Origin: Phycisphaerae bacterium
Lineage (GTDB): Bacteria > Planctomycetota > Phycisphaerae > Phycisphaerales > Phycisphaeraceae
Direction of reading: 5' to 3'
Assembly: GCA_030432595.1 (NCBI GenBank)
Contig: JAUIGU010000015.1
Coordinates: 1-64,000 of the forward strand
Length of the DNA: 64,000 nucleotides
The notes beneath the pieces were generated by a model that worked only from the letters and a program-made list of their open reading frames with translations, had not been told where the DNA came from and made no database searches. A program made the position numbers and the translations under genes. This document shows, piece after piece, positions 1 to 10,183 of the stretch (positions are counted from its first letter, which is position 1; every line of letters begins with the position of its first letter).

Positions 1-872
1 TCCTCTTCGAGCACCAACAAGGCCACTGCGAATTGTTCGCCTCGGCGCTGGCGGCGATGTGCCGGTCGATCAACATCCCCGCCCGCGTGGTGACGGGCTA
101 CCGCGCCAGCGAGTACAACACGCTCGGTGGGTATTACGTCGTTCGTCACAACCACGCCCACGCCTGGGCGGAGGTCAACGCCGGGCCGACCATCGGTTGG
201 CGCACCCTCGACGCCACCCCGCCTTCGGAAGTCAGCGCCGAACACGCGGGGGACACGCCCGGCTGGCTCGCCGCGACACGGCAGCTCTACGAGTATCTGG
301 AGTTCACGTGGGTCCGCTCGGTCGTCGCCTACGACGAACGCACCAGGCAGAGCGTGCTGTCGTCGATGAACCGCAAGATAACCTCGGCGCTGAGCGCCGA
401 GCCCGAGTGGTTGATCAACCTCTGGACGCGTGTCGGGCTGTGGTCGCCCAAATCCGGGCTGCGCTGGGCGGGCTGGGCGCTGCTCATGGCCGGCGCGACG
501 CTGATGCTCGGGACCACGACGTCCCTGCTCGCCGCGACCTGGCGCCGGCGACGCCTGCGCAGGAAGCTCGGGCTGGACACGATGGCACCCGAGTTCGCCA
601 AACCCATGACGCGTCGCCTGCGCTTCTACCTCGATTACACCGAGCTGCTCGAACGCCACGGCTACCACCGCCCCGCGTGGCAGACGCCGGCCGTCTACGC
701 CGACGCCCTGCACCGCGAGCGACCCGAGACCTTCGCGCACGCGGTCGCGCTGACCGACCACTTCTACGACGTGCGCTTCGGCGAGGTGGAGATCGACCAC
801 GACCGCCGGCAAGCCATCAACTCCCACCTCCGCGCACTCGAAGCCGCGCTGACCCAGCCAAGAACAAGCTGA
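1..872 (+). CDS. Transglutaminase-like protein with C-terminal DUF4129-type tail, 5' partial
   Basis: The reading frame is open from the left edge, so the true start lies outside the window. The first visible residues include GHCELFASAL, the catalytic-cysteine motif of transglutaminase-like (TgpA type) enzymes, with Cys at bases 27-29. The partner catalytic residues follow in HAHAWAEV (His) and TLDATPP (Asp). After the enzyme domain comes one hydrophobic membrane segment (WAGWALLMAGATLMLG), a basic stretch, and a tail of about 100 residues like the DUF4129 region of this family. The family usually has several N-terminal membrane helices, which would lie upstream of the window. The substrate is unknown. 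Its last 56 bases overlap the 3' end of the convergent gene. Confidence 0.85.
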   Translation, partial: LFEHQQGHCELFASALAAMCRSINIPARVVTGYRASEYNTLGGYYVVRHNHAHAWAEVNAGPTIGWRTLDATPPSEVSAEHAGDTPGWLAATRQLYEYLEFTWVRSVVAYDERTRQSVLSSMNRKITSALSAEPEWLINLWTRVGLWSPKSGLRWAGWALLMAGATLMLGTTTSLLAATWRRRRLRRKLGLDTMAPEFAKPMTRRLRFYLDYTELLERHGYHRPAWQTPAVYADALHRERPETFAHAVALTDHFYDVRFGEVEIDHDRRQAINSHLRALEAALTQPRTS

Positions 873-2634
873 ACCAGACCGCGGTGGTCGGTTCGGGGAT
901 TGCTTGAGGCCACAGCGCGGCGGCGTGATTCCCCCAATAAAGCAACACGGCGTCGAGGTCCGCCTGGCGCACGACGCCGTCGCCGTTGAAGTCGCCCACC
1001 ACCCAGTGCGCCGACGCCGCGCCCCAGTTCGCCAACACCGTGTCCAGGTCGGCTTGATTGATCCAGCCGTCCAGGTCCGCGTCGCCGAGCAGGGCGCGCC
1101 GGGCCTCCACCCGCTGCGCTTCGTACGTGACCGCCAACCCCGTTTGCGCATCGACCTGAACGTGTTCAACGGTGTCGAAGATGCCGATCAGTGTCCCGTT
1201 TTCGTCCTGTGTGTCGATCAGGGTCCATGGTTCGTACAACGGCAGGTCCAGATCCGGGCGCTGGTCGGTGCGCGGCAGACGCAGGGTGCCGTCGAGGCGG
1301 GCGTCCGCGGTGAAGCGCAGAACGCCGTGACCGATCTCGATGATCGGCGGTGTGAGTGGGTCCTCATCGTCGTCGGTTTCGCGCACCGCGTACGGCGCGA
1401 CGAGCCGGCCGTTCTGGAACCGCGACGTGTTGGGCGCGTCGACGAGCAGCACGCCGCCGGTGGTCTCGACCGTGCCGCGCACGGTCAAGCGGTCGTTCAG
1501 GTCAACCGTCCCGGCCCCCGACAACGTGCCGCCGACTTCGATCACGGCGAAGGTCCCCGCCGACGCGGTGGCGCCGCCTAGATGCAGGCGCGCTTGATCA
1601 TCGTCGGCCAAGCCGCCGATGCCAATCCACGCAGCGGTGGACCACGACGCGTCGTGACCGATGAGTTCGACGCGCTGCCCGACCCCGACCGCGCTGCCGG
1701 TCAACTCGATCCGCCCGGTGCTGAACAGCGTGCCGGCGAAAGCCGCGTCGACCTGGCCCGCCCCGGACACAACCCCGCCGCCGCCGACCTGCACATGACC
1801 CGTGGCGGAAGCATCGAGCGTCGCGAACCCGGCGCTCTGTGTCGCCAACGCCAACGCGTCCGTCGAGACCCAGGCGTCGTCCACGAGCAGACGCCCGCGA
1901 CTTCCGGCCCCGAGCTCGACCGTGCCCGCCACCACGACCACGCCGTCGAACAGTTCGGCCCGCGCCGGCCCGCCGTCGGCGATGCGCCATATGCCCGGCG
2001 CGTCGAGCCGCGTATTCTCACCGGCGGCACTGAAGGTGACTTCATGTGTGCCGGATTGGTTGAGCACGAAGTCGCCGCCGGCCCCGCCGGTCCCCAAGCG
2101 CACCCGTGCGCCGCCATCGAGCGCGACCGCGGGGACGCCTTGTTCGTCCGCCCACCCGTTGACGACCAGGTCGCGGCCGACGTCGAGCTGGGCCAGCGCG
2201 TTGATCTCCAACTCGCCGCGCCCGCCGGGCTGGGCTCCGAGCCGCACGTTGAACGCCGGCGCTGTGACCACACGCGCCGTGTCGAAGATACGCAGCCGCC
2301 CGGTGCCGGCGGCGCCCAACACCACGTCGCCGATGACGTCGTAACTCGTCCCCAGGCCCGACAGCGTGACCGTGCCGTCGCCGGTGGACTGAGCACCCAG
2401 AACCAGGCCGGCGCTGTGGATATCGCTGCTGTTCTGGGCGTTGACCGCGCCCGTTGCGTCATTGCCGACCACGAGTTGGCCGCCGACGATCCACGCGTTG
2501 GCGTCCGTTTGCGCGGGCAGGATGTCCCCGGTGCCGGTGACCTGAGCCGACACGTTCCACACCGCCACGGCGTACAAAACAACCGGCACGCCCCGCGCCA
2601 CCGAGCCGACCCTGCGCGCAACATTCCTTGTCAA
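817..2634 (-). CDS. Secreted beta-strand-repeat protein with dockerin-like repeats and PEP-CTERM tail
   Basis: A 605-residue secreted protein of unknown role. I chose the TTG start at 2634 because AGGAGG lies about 8 nt upstream and a signal peptide follows directly (VARGVPVVLYAVAVWNVSAQ). The body is made of Gly/Asp-rich beta-strand repeats with phrases such as LVVGNDATGAV and VVLGAAGTGRLRI, resembling the beta-helix repeats of autotransporter-like proteins. Near the C-terminus are two EF-hand dockerin-like units, GDADLDGWINQADLD and GDFNGDGVVRQADLD, each ending in WG. The end is IPEPTTAVWFSLFL followed by Arg residues, a PEP-CTERM sorting tail (PEP motif, hydrophobic helix, basic end). It should be handled by an exosortase, but none is encoded here. 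The 3' end runs 56 bases into the convergent transglutaminase gene. Confidence 0.85.
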   Translation of the reverse strand: MTRNVARRVGSVARGVPVVLYAVAVWNVSAQVTGTGDILPAQTDANAWIVGGQLVVGNDATGAVNAQNSSDIHSAGLVLGAQSTGDGTVTLSGLGTSYDVIGDVVLGAAGTGRLRIFDTARVVTAPAFNVRLGAQPGGRGELEINALAQLDVGRDLVVNGWADEQGVPAVALDGGARVRLGTGGAGGDFVLNQSGTHEVTFSAAGENTRLDAPGIWRIADGGPARAELFDGVVVVAGTVELGAGSRGRLLVDDAWVSTDALALATQSAGFATLDASATGHVQVGGGGVVSGAGQVDAAFAGTLFSTGRIELTGSAVGVGQRVELIGHDASWSTAAWIGIGGLADDDQARLHLGGATASAGTFAVIEVGGTLSGAGTVDLNDRLTVRGTVETTGGVLLVDAPNTSRFQNGRLVAPYAVRETDDDEDPLTPPIIEIGHGVLRFTADARLDGTLRLPRTDQRPDLDLPLYEPWTLIDTQDENGTLIGIFDTVEHVQVDAQTGLAVTYEAQRVEARRALLGDADLDGWINQADLDTVLANWGAASAHWVVGDFNGDGVVRQADLDAVLLYWGNHAAALWPQAIPEPTTAVWFSLFLAGSARLRVRGGGS

Positions 2635-2776
2635 GTTTCTGCCCTCCTGACCGTTTCGGCCCGCGCGGGTTCCAGTCGCGCCGACTCCGTTATAGCACGG
2701 CCCCACCGGAACCGCCCGTACCGACAGCGGTCCGGTCTCCGATGGCCGCCCCGTCAACGAAGACCTACTATCGGGC

Positions 2777-3424
2777 ATGGCCCGCGCCCCCCGCATCGTG
2801 CTCGGCATCTCCGGCGCCTCGGGCGCGCTCTACGCCGCCCGGACGACGCAACTGCTTGTGGAGGCCGGCGTCGAGACACACCTGGTCGTCTCGCCCCTGG
2901 GCCAACGCCTGCTGCGGGACGAACTGGGGATGGAAGGCCTGGATTTGGCCGTACTCGCCGGGCGCGACCCCGGCGCCGCGGCACCGGACAACCTCGTGCT
3001 CCACCACCACAAGGACGTGGGCGCGACCATCGCGTCCGGGTCGTTCCGCCACGACGGCATGGCGATCGTCCCGTGTTCGAGCAACTCGCTCTCGGCCGTC
3101 GCCACCGGGCAGCAGCAACACCTCCTGCACCGTGCTGCGCACGTCACGCTCAAGGAGGGCCGAACGCTGGTATTGGTCCACCGCGAGACCCCTCTTTCGC
3201 GCATTGACCTGACGAACCTGCTCGCGGCGCAGGAAGCCGGCGCGGTGATCCTGCCGGCCAACCCGGGGTTCTACATGCTGCCGCAGCGCGTGGAAGACCT
3301 GGTGGACTTCGTCGTCGGCCGGGTGCTGGACCACCTGGGCGTGGAGCACGACCTGTCCGTGCGTTGGCCGGGGCACATGCGCGCGGTGCGTGACGACGCC
3401 CGCGGTCCGGGGAGCGCTTCTTGA
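2777..3424 (+). CDS. ubiX: Flavin prenyltransferase UbiX
   Basis: This 215-residue flavoprotein makes the prenylated FMN cofactor used by UbiD-type decarboxylases. The N-terminus reads RIVLGISGASGALYA, the classic UbiX/Pad1 FMN-binding start. The central PCSSNSLSAVATG and the later VLVHRETPLS and ILPANPGFY segments match conserved UbiX blocks. The length is typical. The gene overlaps the following ubiA-family gene by 4 nt (TTGA), so the two are probably translationally coupled. Such a UbiX/UbiA pair is common in menaquinone synthesis, including the futalosine route. No other pathway gene is visible, so the pathway is an inference. Confidence 0.95.
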   Translation: MARAPRIVLGISGASGALYAARTTQLLVEAGVETHLVVSPLGQRLLRDELGMEGLDLAVLAGRDPGAAAPDNLVLHHHKDVGATIASGSFRHDGMAIVPCSSNSLSAVATGQQQHLLHRAAHVTLKEGRTLVLVHRETPLSRIDLTNLLAAQEAGAVILPANPGFYMLPQRVEDLVDFVVGRVLDHLGVEHDLSVRWPGHMRAVRDDARGPGSAS

Positions 3425-4338
3425 ACTCGTCGGCTCCCGCGCGTGCGACCGAGTTGGCGGCGCTCGGCCGGGACATCAAACTCGCGCACACGGTTTTTGC
3501 GATGCCGTTTGCGCTGTTGGCGATGGTGCTGGCCGCGGCGTGGGCGGGGCGCTACCCGACGTGGACGGAAGCGGGGCTCATCGTCGTGTGCATGGTGCTG
3601 GCGCGGACGTTTGCGATGACCGTGAACCGCCTGGCCGACGCGGGCTTCGACGCGGCCAACCCGCGCACGGCCGCACGGGCGATCCCGTCAGGCCGGTTGT
3701 CGCGACGGACCGCGGGCGGAGTGATCGCGGTGTGTGCGGCGGGGTTTGTGTTGGGCGCGGCGGGCTTCGGCGTGTTTCGTGGCAACTGGTGGCCGGTGGC
3801 GTTGTCGCCGGCGGTGCTCGCGCTGGTGGCGTTCTACAGCTTCACGAAACGGTTCACGATGTTCTGCCATGTGGTGTTGGGGTTGGCGTTGGCGGCCAGC
3901 CCGCTGGCGGCGGCGGTGGCGATCGAGCCGGGGTTTTTGAAGGAAACGACCGCGTGGTGGTTGGCGGGGTTTGTCGTCTGCTGGGTCGCTGGGTTCGACG
4001 TGATCTACGCGTTGGCCGACGCGGACGTCGACCGCCGGCTGGGCCTGCACGCGATGCCGGGCAGACTCGGCGCGCTGCGGGCGTTGTGGGTCAGCCGGGC
4101 GCTGCACGCCGGCGCGCTGGGGTGCCTCACGCTTTGCGCCGCGTCGAGCCAACGGTTGGGCGTGTTCTTTGTGGTGTCCTGCGTCCTGATCGCGGGGCTG
4201 CTGATCCTCGAACACGCGCTGGTGTGGAATGCACGGCAGCACCGGCTCAACGCGGCGTTCTTCACCGTTAACGGCGTAATCAGCCTGGTGATCGGCGTGG
4301 CGGGGATGGTCGATGTCTGGCGGTCGGTCGTAGGTTGA
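3421..4338 (+). CDS. UbiA-family polyprenyltransferase (MqnP/UbiA-like)
   Basis: A 305-residue integral membrane prenyltransferase expected to attach a polyprenyl chain to an aromatic quinone precursor. Both Asp-rich substrate motifs are present: NRLADAGFDAANPRTA in the first cytoplasmic loop and DVIYALADADVDRRLGL in the second. About eight or nine hydrophobic helices are spread along the protein, as expected for UbiA. The start is TTG at 3421, overlapping the ubiX stop codon. UbiX linkage and the length suggest the menaquinone-type UbiA-like enzyme (MqnP), but substrate preference cannot be read from sequence. It converges on the PEP-CTERM gene with only 8 bases between the stops. Confidence 0.9.
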   Translation: MNSSAPARATELAALGRDIKLAHTVFAMPFALLAMVLAAAWAGRYPTWTEAGLIVVCMVLARTFAMTVNRLADAGFDAANPRTAARAIPSGRLSRRTAGGVIAVCAAGFVLGAAGFGVFRGNWWPVALSPAVLALVAFYSFTKRFTMFCHVVLGLALAASPLAAAVAIEPGFLKETTAWWLAGFVVCWVAGFDVIYALADADVDRRLGLHAMPGRLGALRALWVSRALHAGALGCLTLCAASSQRLGVFFVVSCVLIAGLLILEHALVWNARQHRLNAAFFTVNGVISLVIGVAGMVDVWRSVVG

Positions 4339-4346
4339 TGCCGCGT

Positions 4347-5159
4347 TCAGCGCCGCCGCCGGCGTCGCGTCGGCCAGGCCAGCCACGCCAGCGCCGCCGA
4401 CGTCGCGGGTTCGGGCAGGACGCGGGTACCCGCCTCGATCCGGATGTCGTCCACCATCAGCAGTTCGATCAGCAGATTGCTCTCGTAGGCCACCACCACC
4501 TGGACCGACGTCGCCGCCTCTGGCAGCGCGGCGGTCAGCGGCACGAACGTGCCTTCGGCGATGCTTCCCTCGATGCCGGTGGTGGTGGTATCGATCAGGG
4601 CGACGGTGCCCGCGTCCGTCTGCGCTTCGATCACGAGCGAATCTTCGGGCTCGTAGTCGGTCGTGAACAGAAAGGCCGTCACGCTCACGGTGACATCTGC
4701 GTACCCGGAAACATCGACGGGGTCGAAGGTCAGGACGATGAGCCCCTCGCCGTCGCTGATCGTGTACCCGCGGTCGCCGTCGGGGTACGGCTGAGTCAGG
4801 AAGGTCTCCTGCCGAACGCCGAGCCGGTCGCCTTCGGTGACGCCGTTGAGGTTCCGGGTGTTGAACCACGCCGCGCTGAAGCCCAGGTCGCCGGCGGCGT
4901 CGGACGCGGCGGTGCTGTTGGTGATGACCAGCGGCGTTTCCGAATTGGGCAACGGCACCGGGACGGCGGGGTCGGCCGTGGCCACGGTTGCGGCGTTGGA
5001 GTAGACGTCTTCGGCCAGGGCCTCGTGCTCGAACGACGTGCCCGCGATCCAAATCGCGTGGGAAGGCGTTGGCGCGAACAGCAACCACGTCAGCAGACCG
5101 GCCAGGATGATTGAGATACGCGGTCCGGGCACGCCGACTCCCGAAAAAGAAAGAGACAT
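4347..5159 (-). CDS. PEP-CTERM secreted protein, unknown function
   Basis: A 270-residue secreted protein. I chose the ATG at 5159 because it begins directly before a signal peptide (ISIILAGLLTWLLFAPTPSHA). There is no good ribosome site, and in-frame codons further upstream only add an arginine-rich stretch. The mature part is a beta-rich domain with Asp-rich turns such as DGDRGYTISDGEGLIVL and a conserved-looking block DVTVSVTAFLF. The tail is VLPEPATSAALAWLAWP followed by six Arg residues, a PEP-CTERM signal. No catalytic motif is recognised. It could be a carbohydrate-binding or adhesive surface protein, as is common for this class. Confidence 0.8.
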   Translation of the reverse strand: MSLSFSGVGVPGPRISIILAGLLTWLLFAPTPSHAIWIAGTSFEHEALAEDVYSNAATVATADPAVPVPLPNSETPLVITNSTAASDAAGDLGFSAAWFNTRNLNGVTEGDRLGVRQETFLTQPYPDGDRGYTISDGEGLIVLTFDPVDVSGYADVTVSVTAFLFTTDYEPEDSLVIEAQTDAGTVALIDTTTTGIEGSIAEGTFVPLTAALPEAATSVQVVVAYESNLLIELLMVDDIRIEAGTRVLPEPATSAALAWLAWPTRRRRRR

Positions 5160-5343
5160 GAAATCGAAACGTCCTGCGTCCTGCGTGAATCGCGCGGTCT
5201 GATCGCGACGCCGTCCGTGTAAGCCCATTGTGATCGCTACGGCGGCCTGCGCCAAGCACGACGCGGAGAATTGGTGATGGGCCGTGGTCAGTCGGGATCG
5301 TGCGGCCGTGCACAGCCCCCGTGAAATGATCTTGCGGCCAATG

Positions 5344-5372
5344 AAAACCCCGCGGCGATCAGCCGCGGGGCT
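5344..5372 (-). terminator. Intrinsic terminator after the lamin-tail PEP-CTERM gene
   Basis: Read on the minus strand, the arm AGCCCCGCGG pairs with CCGCGGGGTT around a short loop and is followed by TTTTC. It lies 47 bases beyond the stop codon of the gene ending at 5419. It resembles the other strong GC-rich hairpins in the window. Confidence 0.75.
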
Positions 5373-5418
5373 ATGAAGCGTGTTTGAATGTCGGTCCGGA
5401 CTTTGATCAGTCGGATGA

Positions 5419-6114
5419 TCAGCCGTTGCGGCGACGCAGCATCACAAGACCACCCAGACCCAGCAGGGCCGCCGTGGCGGGCTCGGGGACGAAGTCGTGG
5501 GTGCCGGGGGTGGTGACGGCGACGTGGCCCGCGGCGTCGGCACCGTCGAGGGCGGCGGTGCCGGCGAAGGTCCACTCGCTGGCGGTGAAGGTGGCGTTGC
5601 CGGTCGTGACGGTGGAGTTGCGATAGCCGTAGCTGTCGGTGTAGTCCCACGGCTCGCCGTCACCGTTGACCCCGATGACGCCGACGATATCCACGAGCGT
5701 CGCGTCCGAGCCATCGCCGGTGGCCGCGCCCAGGAACAGGGCAACAACGTCGTCACCGTTGATGAACGAGCCGAGGTCGAAGTTGTCGGCGTCGAAGCCG
5801 TAGGTGTCGAAGAAGAATCCGACGCCGGGTCCATCGCTGTTTTCGTAAGAGATGACGTACGAGTCACCCGCGGCGAGCGTGCCGGACAGCACGGTCGATG
5901 CGCCACCGCCGAGGGTGGTGCCGCCGTTGTTGAAGTTGCCGATGCTGTACGCAGACAGATCGACCGACGAGCCGCCGGTGTTCGTCAGTTCGACAAACTT
6001 GGGCAGGCCACCGGGCAGGTCGCCGTCGAGGATCTCCGAGATGATCAGGTTCGCCGAAGCCGAACCCGTCATGCCCACGGCCGCGAGGCCAGCGATCAAC
6101 AACTGAGTCTTCAT
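5419..6114 (-). CDS. Lamin-tail-domain PEP-CTERM protein
   Basis: A 231-residue secreted protein. The start is supported by AAGGAG 8 nt upstream and by a short signal peptide (MKTQLLIAGLAAVGMTGSASA). Immediately after cleavage comes NLIISEILDGDL, then LPKFVELTNTGG and VDLSAYSIGNFNNGG, the hallmark of a lamin-tail domain (ISEI...EwVELyN...vdLsgy). This Ig-like fold is often found on secreted nucleases and surface proteins. The C-terminus FVPEPATAALLGLGGLVMLRRRNG is a textbook PEP-CTERM tail. No enzymatic domain is visible, so a structural or adhesive role is most likely (inference). A terminator hairpin follows the gene. Confidence 0.88.
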   Translation of the reverse strand: MKTQLLIAGLAAVGMTGSASANLIISEILDGDLPGGLPKFVELTNTGGSSVDLSAYSIGNFNNGGTTLGGGASTVLSGTLAAGDSYVISYENSDGPGVGFFFDTYGFDADNFDLGSFINGDDVVALFLGAATGDGSDATLVDIVGVIGVNGDGEPWDYTDSYGYRNSTVTTGNATFTASEWTFAGTAALDGADAAGHVAVTTPGTHDFVPEPATAALLGLGGLVMLRRRNG

Positions 6115-6274
6115 CTTTCCATCTCCTTCACGAGGGGTTTGCAGGGCTGTGTTTTGCGGCCGGGGAACTCACCAGCCACACGAATACCTTAACCGGGATC
6201 GCCGCGGGCGTCGAGCGTCCAGTCGGATGTTTACGGTTTTTTTACGTCCCAGCTACCGAAACCCTGCTTAAATA

Positions 6275-8923
<2,649 letters not shown>

Positions 8924-8963
8924 GGTCACGTTCTTTCTTTGAAAGCGCCTGCGCGGCGGGCGG

Positions 8964-8980
8964 TCGGGGCTTCGCCCCGA
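8964..8980 (-). repeat. Hairpin between dnaJ-like gene and clpB
   Basis: A perfect 7-bp stem (TCGGGGC pairing with GCCCCGA) with a 3-nt loop lies in the 92-bp gap between the chaperone genes. There is no T-run, so it is more likely an mRNA processing or stability structure than a terminator. Confidence 0.45.
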
Positions 8981-9015
8981 CACCCTCGAGTCAATCGACC
9001 CGTTCTCTCATCGCG

Positions 9016-9987
9016 TCAGGCCTGGGTTTCATTGGCCTCCTTCAGGGTTTGATAAGCCGTGCGTTGAGCGTCGGTGAGTTCTTTGGGCACGCGGATCATG
9101 ACGCGGGCGAGCAGGTCGCCGCGCTCGGTGGCGTGGGGTTTGATCGGCAGGCCCTTGCCGCGGAGGCGGAGCTTGCTGCCGCTGCTGGTGCCGGGTGGGA
9201 TGGTGAGGCTGGCGTCACCGTCGGGGGTGTTGATGTCGGCCTTGCCGCCCAGTGCCGCGGTCGCGGGGTCGATGTGGACGACGGTGACCAGGTCGTTGCC
9301 TTGCACGGTGAAGTGCGGATGCGCAGCGAGGTGGATGCGCAGCACGAGGCCGTGCTCTTTGAGGCGGATCTTCGAGCCCTCGTGCACGCCGGCGGGGATC
9401 TTCACGTCCAGCTCGCTGTTGCCTTGCGGGCCTTGGAGCGAGATCGAGCGTGACCCGCCGTGCATGGCTTCGTGCAGCGAGACGGTCAGGTCGTGCGTCT
9501 GTTCGGGCGCCGCGGCGGGCGATCGTCCGTTGCCGGCGTTGGCGTAACGGAACGCTTCCTCACGGTCGGCGTGGGCGTGCGCGTCGCGCATCTGGCCGAA
9601 GAGGGCTTCGAAGAAGTCGCTGAAGTTCCCATCAGTTTGCTCGTAGCGGAACCCGCCCGGGCCGGCGTGGGTGCCGCGGGTCTGGGCGTGGCGGAAGAGG
9701 TCTTCAAACCCGCCGCCGCCGAAGCCATGCATGTCGTCGGGGTTGATGGACTGGCCGTGCTTCCAGTGCTGGCCGAATTGGTCGTACTTCTTGCGTTTGT
9801 CGGGGTCGGAGAGGACTTCGTAGGCCTCGCTGACTTTGGAAAACTTCTTGGCCGCTTCCGGGTCGTCCTTGTTGATGTCGGGGTGGTGCTGGCGGGCGAG
9901 CTTGCGGTACGCGCGCTTGATGTCGTCCGCGCTGGCGTCGCGCTCGAGGCCGAGGGTCTGGTAGTAGTCTTCAAAGGTCACGGGCAT
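9016..9987 (-). CDS. DnaJ-class co-chaperone (CbpA-like, no zinc finger)
   Basis: A 323-residue class II J-protein. The J domain at residues 4-70 carries the essential HPD motif in [12 protein letters not shown], with KAYRKLARQ-like helix II and [22 protein letters not shown] short Gly/Phe region ([12 protein letters not shown]) follows. The CxxCxGxG zinc-finger repeats of true DnaJ are absent. The two beta-sandwich C-terminal peptide-binding domains are present ([30 protein letters not shown]). It stimulates DnaK ATPase and hands over clients. It lies directly upstream of clpB on the same strand, a sensible disaggregation pairing. CbpA and plain DnaJ-domain names are both acceptable. Confidence 0.92.
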   Translation of the reverse strand: MPVTFEDYYQTLGLERDASADDIKRAYRKLARQHHPDINKDDPEAAKKFSKVSEAYEVLSDPDKRKKYDQFGQHWKHGQSINPDDMHGFGGGGFEDLFRHAQTRGTHAGPGGFRYEQTDGNFSDFFEALFGQMRDAHAHADREEAFRYANAGNGRSPAAAPEQTHDLTVSLHEAMHGGSRSISLQGPQGNSELDVKIPAGVHEGSKIRLKEHGLVLRIHLAAHPHFTVQGNDLVTVVHIDPATAALGGKADINTPDGDASLTIPPGTSSGSKLRLRGKGLPIKPHATERGDLLARVMIRVPKELTDAQRTAYQTLKEANETQA

Positions 9988-10183
9988 AGGGATCGCGCTC
10001 CGGGGGTCGGATGCAAAGCCCTTGCCACAGCGAAGGCGGCTAAATGCGGAAAATCAAGAGGTTTGGGGGTGTTTCCCGGGAATCAGGCTGCCGGAATGGC
10101 AGGATTGTGAATCGGGAAGGGCTATCCGGCCCTTCGTCGCGTTGCTCCTCAGGGCTCGGCTTAAATGGGGAAGCGGGGGCGGC

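Noticed and set aside
8924-9015. CIRCE or other heat-shock operator near clpB and dnaJ
   Set aside because: No TTAGCACTC-N9-GAGTGCTAA element or close match was found here or before the DnaJ-like gene.
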